Below, piece by piece: positions 1-5,934 of a stretch of DNA of 5,934 nucleotides; within the stretch, counting starts at the first letter, position 1, and each line of letters opens with the position of its first letter. Position numbers and translations under genes: made by a program. The stretch comes from an uncultured Clostridia bacterium (GTDB lineage Bacteria > Bacillota > Clostridia > Christensenellales > Borkfalkiaceae). The stretch is from assembly GCA_944338265.1 (NCBI GenBank), contig CALVLO010000090.1, positions 1 through 5,934 of the forward strand, read 5' to 3'. Under the pieces are notes generated by a model. The model saw only the letters and a program-made list of their open reading frames with translations. It had not been told where the DNA came from and did no database searches.

Positions 1-2381
<2,381 letters not shown>

Positions 2382-2393
2382 CCGTCAATCATT

Positions 2394-2399
2394 CTCCTT
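2394..2399 (-). promoter_or_regulatory. Ribosome binding site of rpoB, long spacing
   Basis: The minus strand reads AAGGAG, then 12 nt, then the rpoB ATG at 2381. The spacing is longer than the usual 5-9 nt. One base after the AAGGAG sits another ATG (2390-2392), which opens a four-codon reading frame (ATG ATT GAC GGA TGA) whose stop overlaps the rpoB start. That ATG is too close to the site to be an obvious start. The alternative reading is simply a relaxed spacer. Confidence 0.75.
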
Positions 2400-2487
2400 G
2401 CTTTGAATTTTTGCTTGACGATCTACCGAGTATATCTTTTCATCGATAAAAATCGAATTTTCCGAAAAAAATTATGCGCGCTTCCCC

Positions 2488-2516
2488 TTTACAGACGGCG
2501 CAAACTGCGGTATAAT
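2488..2516 (+). promoter_or_regulatory. Sigma-A promoter P1 of the rqcP-ispDF-radA operon
   Basis: TTTACA at 2488-2493 (five of six consensus bases), a 17-bp spacer and TATAAT at 2511-2516 form a near-perfect vegetative promoter reading toward rqcP. Transcription should begin near 2522, leaving a leader of about 167 nt before the ATG at 2690. The promoter lies inside the predicted rpoB leader and points at the rpoB promoter. Confidence 0.82.
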
Positions 2517-2531
2517 AGGGGAAGAAGCGGC

Positions 2532-2580
2532 GTTTTGTACCCCGATTTTCGCCGCCTTTTTGGGCGAAACGGCACAAAAC
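2532..2580. other. Nested inverted repeat in the overlapping leaders
   Basis: An outer 7-bp pair (GTTTTGT at 2532-2538 with ACAAAAC at 2574-2580) encloses an inner 7-bp pair (TTTCGCC at 2547-2553 with GGCGAAA at 2563-2569; 9-nt loop). The inner stem can form in transcripts of either strand, since the segment lies within both predicted leaders. No U-tract follows on either strand, so it does not look like an intrinsic terminator. Confidence 0.55.
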
Positions 2581-2585
2581 TGCAT

Positions 2586-2615
2586 TCTACACATAATAAT
2601 ACATTATGCTATTAT
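2586..2615 (+). promoter_or_regulatory. Possible second promoter P2 for rqcP on the shared symmetric -10
   Basis: An extended -10, TGCTATTAT at 2607-2615, sits on the same bases as the rpoB -10: the plus strand reads TATTATA and the minus strand TATAATA. The best -35 is weak (TCTACA at 2586-2591, 18-bp spacer). If used, transcription would begin near 2622 with a 68-nt leader. The sequence match is real; its use is inference. Confidence 0.4.
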
Positions 2616-2639
2616 AGACCGCGTGCAAAAAGATGTCAA
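2611..2639 (-). promoter_or_regulatory. Sigma-A promoter of rpoB, perfect consensus
   Basis: On the minus strand, TTGACA (2639-2634) is followed by a 17-bp spacer and TATAAT (2616-2611). Both hexamers and the spacer length match the vegetative consensus exactly. An A6 run lies just upstream of the -35 (plus-strand T run at 2642-2647) and could act as an UP-like element. Transcription should begin near 2604, giving a leader of about 223 nt. A promoter this strong fits an RNA polymerase gene that lacks an upstream ribosomal-protein operon. Confidence 0.9.
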
Positions 2640-2678
2640 CCTTTTTTGCGCGGGTATTTTGCAGAAATCCCTTTTTTC

Positions 2679-2682
2679 GGAG
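2679..2682 (+). promoter_or_regulatory. Ribosome binding site of rqcP
   Basis: GGAG followed by a 7-nt A-rich spacer precedes the ATG at 2690. This fixes the start; ATGs further upstream in the same frame (for example 2633) would add an unrelated N-terminal extension ahead of the conserved MRIDKFLKVSR. Confidence 0.75.
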
Positions 2683-2689
2683 AAAAAAC

Positions 2690-2932
2690 ATGAGGATCGA
2701 CAAATTTTTGAAGGTCTCGCGCATCTTGAAGCGCCGCACGGTGGCGCAGGAAGCCGCCGAAGCGGGCAAAATTTCCGTCAACGGCAGGGAGGTAAAGCCC
2801 GCCTACCGCGTGAAGGTCGGCGACGAGGTCACGCTCACGTTTGCCTCGGGCGCGCTCCGCTTCCGCGTGAAGGAGCTCAAAGAGACGGTGAAAAAGGACG
2901 ACGCCGCCTCCCTCTATGAGGTGATCGTATGA
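2690..2932 (+). CDS. rqcP: RqcP, S4-domain ribosome quality control factor (YabO family)
   Basis: This 80-residue protein begins MRIDKFLKVSRILKRRT, which closely matches Bacillus YabO/RqcP, and is almost entirely one S4 RNA-binding fold: an N-terminal helical part with the basic KRR at 14-16, the turn GKISVNGREVKP (26-37), and VKVGDEVTLTF (41-51). In Bacillus, RqcP works with RqcH on obstructed 60S-like large subunits, stabilising the P-site tRNA while alanine tails are added to stalled nascent chains. The length equals the family norm. It is the first gene of a plus-strand operon, and its stop codon overlaps the ispDF start (ATGA at 2929-2932), implying translational coupling. An Hsp15-like heat-shock S4 protein is the main alternative, but those are longer with a basic tail. 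Function is assigned by family resemblance. Confidence 0.93.
   Translation: MRIDKFLKVSRILKRRTVAQEAAEAGKISVNGREVKPAYRVKVGDEVTLTFASGALRFRVKELKETVKKDDAASLYEVIV
2918..2926 (+). promoter_or_regulatory. Extended ribosome binding site of ispDF inside rqcP
   Basis: GAGGTGATC is complementary over nine bases to the usual bacterial 16S rRNA 3' end. It lies 2 nt before the ATG at 2929, entirely inside the last codons of rqcP. If pairing is centred on GAGG, the spacing to the start is 7 nt. It supports the ATG that overlaps the rqcP stop. Confidence 0.7.
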
Positions 2933-4050
2933 CGAGCGCCATCCTCTGCGCCGCGGGCAGAGGCACGCGCGCGGGCTTTTCGGAAAACAAGGTGCTCCGC
3001 GAGCTGGGCGGGCTGCCCGTGCTCTCGTGGTCGCTCTCCGCATTTTCCGCGGCGGGCGTGGATGAGATCATCGTCGCCTGCCGCGAGGAGGACGAGGCGC
3101 GCATCCAAGCGCTGCTTGCCCCCTACCCCGCCGCCCGCGCCATGCGCGGCGGAAAGACGCGGGGCGAGAGCGTTTTTGCGGCGCTCAAAGCGGCGAAGGG
3201 CGAGATCGTGCTCGTGCATGATGCGGCGCGCCCCTTCCTTTCGCAAAAGCTCATTTGCGATTGCATTGCGAGCGTGAAGGCGTTCGGCAGCGGCGTGTGT
3301 GCCCTGCCTGCCTCGGATACCGTCGTCCTGGCGGCGGAAGGCAACGTTATTTCCGTCCCCGCACGCGAGACGGCGTTTTTGGTACAGACGCCGCAAGGAT
3401 TTTACAAAGACAAGCTGCTCGTTGCCTATGAGAAGGCGCGCGAAGAAGGGCTCTCCTTCACCGATGAGAGCGGCGTATATGCGCACTACATTGCGCCGCC
3501 CCGCCTCTTTGCGGGCGAGCGCGGCAACAGAAAGCTCACCTATGCGGAGGACTTCCTCCCCGCCGAGCGCGTGGGCTTCGGCGCGGATACGCATGCCTTC
3601 GGCGAGGGAGACCGCATCGTGCTTGCGGGCGTCTCCATCCCCCATACGCACGGGCTCATCGCCCACAGCGACGGCGACGTCCTCTGCCATGCGCTGATGG
3701 ACGCGCTGCTCTCTGCCGCGGGGCTCTCGGACATCGGGCACCACTTCCCCGATACCGACGAGCGCTTCCGCGGCGCGGACAGCATGGAGCTCTTGCGCAA
3801 AGTCGTGGTGATGCTCGCCCGTGCGGGCTATGCCGCCAAGAATGCGAGCGTTTCCGTTCTTGCGGAAAAGCCCCGCCTTGCGCCGCATATCGCCAAGATG
3901 AAGGAAAACCTTGCAGGGGCGCTCGGCATCGGGCAGGACGCCGTCGGCATCGCGGCAGGCACCAACGAGCGGCTCGGCTATGTGGGCGAGGGGAAAGGCA
4001 TCACCGTGTATGCGACGGTGCTTTTAATGCCCGTCCGCCCCGCACAATAA
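2929..4050 (+). CDS. ispDF: Bifunctional IspD-IspF enzyme (MEP cytidylyltransferase / MEcPP synthase)
   Basis: A 373-residue fusion of two non-consecutive MEP-pathway enzymes. IspD makes CDP-methylerythritol from MEP and CTP; IspF cyclises the phosphorylated product to MEcPP with loss of CMP. IspD (about 1-212): nucleotide loop AAGRGTRAGFSENK at 8-21, including Arg14 and Lys21, which match the E. coli catalytic Arg20 and Lys27; HDAARPF at 97-103; QTPQGF at 153-158; TDESGV at 178-183; Lys202 in NRKLT. IspF (about 215-373): metal ligands D220, H222 and H254; AHSDGDVLCHALMDALL at 245-261; DIGHHFPDTD at 268-277; TNERLG at 345-350. The linker is very short. IspE, the intervening step, is not in the window. 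Within the usual KATTTE signature of IspF, residues 342 and 344 are Ala and Gly. Cytosolic; overlaps rqcP by 4 nt and lies 10 nt before radA. Confidence 0.96.
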   Translation: MTSAILCAAGRGTRAGFSENKVLRELGGLPVLSWSLSAFSAAGVDEIIVACREEDEARIQALLAPYPAARAMRGGKTRGESVFAALKAAKGEIVLVHDAARPFLSQKLICDCIASVKAFGSGVCALPASDTVVLAAEGNVISVPARETAFLVQTPQGFYKDKLLVAYEKAREEGLSFTDESGVYAHYIAPPRLFAGERGNRKLTYAEDFLPAERVGFGADTHAFGEGDRIVLAGVSIPHTHGLIAHSDGDVLCHALMDALLSAAGLSDIGHHFPDTDERFRGADSMELLRKVVVMLARAGYAAKNASVSVLAEKPRLAPHIAKMKENLAGALGIGQDAVGIAAGTNERLGYVGEGKGITVYATVLLMPVRPAQ

Positions 4051-4056
4051 GGAGGT
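4049..4056 (+). promoter_or_regulatory. Ribosome binding site of radA
   Basis: AAGGAGGT lies 4 nt before the ATG at 4061 and overlaps the ispDF stop codon (TAA 4048-4050). It is a full-strength Shine-Dalgarno sequence and fixes the radA start, which also gives the expected N-terminal zinc finger. Confidence 0.88.
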
Positions 4057-4060
4057 CTTC

Positions 4061-5431
4061 ATGCGCAAAGCAACCACTCAGTTTGTATGCGCGGAATGCG
4101 GCTATACCTCGCCCAAGTGGCTTGGAAGATGCCCCGACTGCGGCAAGTTCAACACCCTCGCGGAGGAGGCGGTCGCCCCGCCCGCCACGGGCAAAAAGCA
4201 GGTCTCTCCCCTCTCTTTTTCCAAGGCGACGCCCCTCAAAGAGGTGACCTATGAAAAATACGAGCGCATCTCGAGCGGCATTTCCGAGCTCGACGTGGTG
4301 CTCGGCGGCGGCATCGTGCGCGGCTCGCTCGTGCTCGTCGGCGGCGACCCCGGCGTGGGCAAATCCACCCTTTTGACGCAGGTCGCCTCGCACCTTGCAA
4401 AGGCGCACCGCGTGCTGTATCTTTCCGCCGAGGAGAGCTGCTCGCAGGTAAAGCTCCGCTGCGAACGCCTGCATGCGGATGCGGGCGACATGCTGCTCCT
4501 CAACGAGACCTGCCTCGAAAACGCCGAAGAAGAGATCGGAAAAGCGGAATACGTGATCGTGGACTCCATTCAGGCGGTGTACACCAACGCGCTCACCTCG
4601 GCGGCGGGGAGCGTCGGGCAAGTGCGCGAGTGCGCCGCAAAGCTCATGCGCATCGCCAAATCGCAGGGCATCACCTTTTTTATTGTGGGGCATGTGACCA
4701 AGGAAGGCACGCTTGCGGGACCGAAGGTGTTGGAGCACATTATGGATACCGTCCTCTATTTTGAGGGCGAGCGCACGGAGAACTTTAAGATCCTGCGCGC
4801 CGTAAAAAACCGCTTCGGCTCCGTGCAGGAGGTGGGCGTGTTTGAGATGACGGGCGAGGGCATCTTCGGGCTTACGGACTACTCCGCCCTCTTCCTCTCG
4901 GATGCGCGCGGCGAGGCGGCGGGCGCCGTCGTTACCCCGTCGGAGACGGGCAACCGCTGCATGATGGTGGAGATCCAGACGCTGATGTGCAAGACGGCAT
5001 ACGGCTTGCCGCGGCGGATGAGCCTCGGCGTGGACTTCAACCGCCTTGTGGTGCTCATTGCCGTGTTGGAAAAGCGGTGCGGGCTCAATTTGAGCACGCA
5101 GGACGTCTATCTCAACGCGATGGGCGGGATCAAGCTCGGCGAGCCGAGCGCCGACCTCGCGGTGTGCGCCGCCTTAGCGAGCGCCGACCGCATGGCGCCC
5201 GTCGATAAGTACACCGCCGTGTTTGGCGAAGTCGGGCTTACGGGCGAGGTACGCGGCGTCAATTTTGCCGAAAAACGGGTGAACGAGTGCGTGAAGATGG
5301 GTTTTCAGCGCGTCGTGCTCCCCGAAAAGAACAGAAAGGCTTGCGAGAAATTCCGCGATAAGATCGAACTTGTGCCCGTTACATATGTTTCGCAGATGAT
5401 CAAAGCCCTTTTCCCGCCCAAGAAAATATAA
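4061..5431 (+). CDS. radA: RadA (Sms), DNA repair and branch-migration ATPase
   Basis: RadA is a RecA-like hexameric ATPase that drives branch migration of recombination intermediates and helps DNA repair and transformation. The 456-residue length is normal. In order: a four-Cys zinc finger (C10, C13, C24, C27); the RecA-like core with Walker A GGDPGVGKST at 94-103 and Walker B YVIVDS at 164-169; the RadA signature KNRFG at 249-253; then a Lon-like C-terminal domain from about 275, with MGGIKLGEPSADLA at 354-367 and FGEVGLTGEVRGV at 388-400. The Lon-type Ser-Lys catalytic pair is not expected in this family, where the domain serves as a DNA-binding scaffold. It is the last gene of the visible operon. 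No clear intrinsic terminator follows; a repeat block begins about 22 nt after its stop. In Bacillus, radA also lies close to ispD, supporting the assignment. Confidence 0.97.
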   Translation: MRKATTQFVCAECGYTSPKWLGRCPDCGKFNTLAEEAVAPPATGKKQVSPLSFSKATPLKEVTYEKYERISSGISELDVVLGGGIVRGSLVLVGGDPGVGKSTLLTQVASHLAKAHRVLYLSAEESCSQVKLRCERLHADAGDMLLLNETCLENAEEEIGKAEYVIVDSIQAVYTNALTSAAGSVGQVRECAAKLMRIAKSQGITFFIVGHVTKEGTLAGPKVLEHIMDTVLYFEGERTENFKILRAVKNRFGSVQEVGVFEMTGEGIFGLTDYSALFLSDARGEAAGAVVTPSETGNRCMMVEIQTLMCKTAYGLPRRMSLGVDFNRLVVLIAVLEKRCGLNLSTQDVYLNAMGGIKLGEPSADLAVCAALASADRMAPVDKYTAVFGEVGLTGEVRGVNFAEKRVNECVKMGFQRVVLPEKNRKACEKFRDKIELVPVTYVSQMIKALFPPKKI

Positions 5432-5453
5432 GGCGATCCGTTATGATATGATG

Positions 5454-5534
5454 ATCCCCCCTGCCGACGAGCGCAACGCGCTCGGCGGCTTCCCCCCTTA
5501 AAACAAGTGTTAAGGGGGGCGGGGCTCTGCCGCT
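5454..5534. repeat. Repeat A, copy 1
   Basis: An 81-bp unit with two stem-loops in series. The first pairs 5463-5474 with 5478-5489 (12 bp, one A-G mismatch at 5467/5485, 3-nt loop). The second pairs CCCCCCTTAA at 5492-5501 with its complement at 5510-5519 around an 8-nt loop. It begins 22 nt after the radA stop and differs from copy 2 by two substitutions and one missing T. Confidence 0.92.
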
Positions 5535-5555
5535 CACCCTCTTATGAGGAAGGCA

Positions 5556-5632
5556 AGGAGTGATCCCCTCATCCACCGCAAGCGGTCCCCCTTCCCCCAA
5601 GGGGGAAGGCAAGGTTTTAGCATGGGCGCCGT
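5556..5632. repeat. Repeat B, copy 1 (exact 77-bp duplicate)
   Basis: All 77 bases are identical to 5858-5934. The unit holds a small stem-loop (ACCGC-AA-GCGGT, 5575-5586), a stronger one (CCTTCCCCC-AA-GGGGGAAGG, 5590-5609) and the motif AAGGTTTTAGCATG (5611-5624). The base to its left is A here and G in the other copy. A related, diverged stretch with its own short hairpin (CCTC-TTAT-GAGG) precedes it at 5538-5555. Confidence 0.95.
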
Positions 5633-5635
5633 CCA

Positions 5636-5658
5636 TTCCCCCAAGGGGGGAAGGCAAG
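5636..5658. repeat. Partial repeat B core
   Basis: A short copy of the B hairpin: TTCCCCC-AA-GGGGGGAA followed by GGCAAG. It matches the core of the full B unit with one extra G, and lies just after B copy 1 and just before A copy 2. Confidence 0.8.
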
Positions 5659-5662
5659 ATAA

Positions 5663-5744
5663 ATCCCCCCTGCCGCCGAGCGCAGCGCGCTCGGCGGCTT
5701 TCCCCCCTTAAAACAAGTGTTAAGGGGGGCGGGGCTCTGCCGCT
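5663..5744. repeat. Repeat A, copy 2
   Basis: An 82-bp copy in the same orientation as copy 1. Its first stem-loop is a perfect 12-bp pair (5672-5683 with 5687-5698, loop AGC). Its second (5702-5711 with 5720-5729) is identical to that of copy 1. The paired arms are kept better than chance would suggest for an inactive copy. Confidence 0.92.
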
Positions 5745-5764
5745 TTCGGCGCGGCATATGAAAT

Positions 5765-5793
5765 ACCGCCCCGCGGCATTGCCGCGGGGCGGT
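5765..5793. other. Perfect 13-bp GC-rich stem-loop
   Basis: ACCGCCCCGCGGC at 5765-5777 pairs perfectly with 5781-5793 around the loop ATT. The bases that follow on the plus strand (GATCGTTTG) lack a proper T run, and the minus-strand side has only a short TATTT. It could be a weak terminator or another member of the repeat family; its position 330 bp after radA favours the latter. Confidence 0.7.
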
Positions 5794-5803
5794 GATCGTT
5801 TGA

Positions 5804-5817
5804 AAGGTTTTAGCATG
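5804..5817. repeat. Motif AAGGTTTTAGCATG, middle of three copies
   Basis: The same 14 bases occur at 5611-5624, here, and at 5913-5926. In the first two, GCGCCG(T/C)CCAT and another small hairpin follow, so this motif marks the junction between modules. Confidence 0.85.
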
Positions 5818-5857
5818 AGTGCTACATGAGCGCCGCCCATCCTCATTGAGGGAGGCG

Positions 5858-5934
5858 AGGAGTGATCCCCTCATCCACCGCAAGCGGTCCCCCTTCCCCC
5901 AAGGGGGAAGGCAAGGTTTTAGCATGGGCGCCGT
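5858..5934. repeat. Repeat B, copy 2, ending at the window edge
   Basis: Identical base for base to 5556-5632, 302 bp further on, and finishing on the last base of the window. A diverged stretch with hairpin CCTC-ATT-GAGG (5841-5851) precedes it, as it does copy 1. Whether the identity continues beyond the edge cannot be seen. Confidence 0.95.

Larger units (their letters stand above)
2382..2689. promoter_or_regulatory. Divergent regulatory region between rpoB and the rqcP operon
   Basis: This 308-bp stretch holds no convincing gene. It is visibly richer in A and T than the flanking genes and contains promoters on both strands, described separately. The rpoB leader should be about 223 nt and the rqcP leader about 167 nt from the upstream promoter. 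A nested inverted repeat at 2532-2580 lies in both predicted leaders. A smaller hairpin (TCGAT, four-base loop, ATCGA) lies near 2442-2455. I recognise no known riboswitch or ribosomal-protein leader. Confidence 0.85.
5432..5934. repeat. Gene-free block of hairpin-forming repeats downstream of radA
   Basis: This 503-bp stretch consists mostly of repeated modules: two copies of an ~81-bp unit (A), two copies of a 77-bp unit (B) with partial copies, three copies of a 14-base motif, and a separate 13-bp stem-loop. Reading frames exist on both strands, but they only translate the repeats and have no start or family support. No tRNA, rRNA or transposase is visible. Confidence 0.88.

Noticed and set aside
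2414..2436. Plus-strand TTGACG with TATATC downstream as a promoter
   Set aside because: The spacer is only 11 bp, far below the 16-18 bp needed.
2429..2457. Second minus-strand rpoB promoter with -10 TATACT
   Set aside because: The -35 at 17 bp (TTCGAT) matches only two consensus bases, and a perfect promoter lies upstream.
2403..2693. 96-residue plus-strand reading frame in the divergent region
   Set aside because: It runs straight across the promoters of both directions, has no ribosome site and does not resemble a protein family.
2914..3888. 324-residue minus-strand reading frame antisense to ispDF
   Set aside because: Long antisense frames are expected opposite GC-rich codons. The plus strand encodes a full, recognisable enzyme and the antisense product is Arg/Ala/Gly-rich with no family features.
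5400..5846. 148-residue minus-strand reading frame with repeated PPLTLVLRGE and PSPLGEGG segments
   Set aside because: It merely translates repeats A and B and runs antisense into the end of radA. There is no conserved domain or convincing ribosome site; such frames are typical false genes in repeat blocks.
5617..5925. 102-residue minus-strand reading frame in the repeat block
   Set aside because: It is another frame of the same repeats and has no independent support.
5454..5934. CRISPR array
   Set aside because: Copies are few, unevenly spaced and self-paired; there are no regular spacers and no cas genes.

Overview
The window looks like a piece of a GC-rich Clostridia-type Firmicutes chromosome, perhaps an uncultured gut lineage. 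The reasons are an RpoB closest to the Firmicutes type, an S4-domain RqcP (YabO family), an IspD-IspF fusion, RadA next to the IspD gene (neighbours in Bacilli too), strong AGGAGG-type ribosome binding sites and textbook sigma-A promoters. Family-level placement cannot be made from this sequence alone. All four genes are housekeeping genes. I found no defence, phage or transposase gene, no RNA gene and no CRISPR array.

Layout. (1) Positions 1-2381, minus strand: the first 793 codons of rpoB, cut by the left window edge. It carries an intact rifampicin-region motif and a highly charged insertion before that motif. (2) Positions 2382-2689: a 308-bp divergent regulatory region. It holds a perfect-consensus minus-strand promoter for rpoB (TTGACA-17-TATAAT), a near-perfect plus-strand promoter (TTTACA-17-TATAAT) and a possible third promoter on the symmetric -10 of the rpoB promoter. 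The two best promoters face each other, so their transcripts should overlap by about 80 nt. (3) Positions 2690-5431, plus strand: a tight operon rqcP - ispDF - radA. The first two genes overlap by ATGA and the next gap is 10 nt. (4) Positions 5432-5934: a gene-free block built from hairpin-forming repeats, with two copies of an ~81-bp unit and an exact 77-bp duplication whose second copy ends on the last base of the window.

How it fits together: the divergent region links transcription of an RNA polymerase core subunit to an operon for rescue of stalled ribosomes (RqcP), the MEP isoprenoid pathway (IspD and IspF steps) and recombinational repair (RadA). These are separate core functions; what is unusual is the promoter geometry joining them. 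The repeat block looks like a dispersed intergenic repeat family, and the exact 77-bp terminal repeat also looks like an assembly-graph break, so sequence beyond the right edge should be treated with care.
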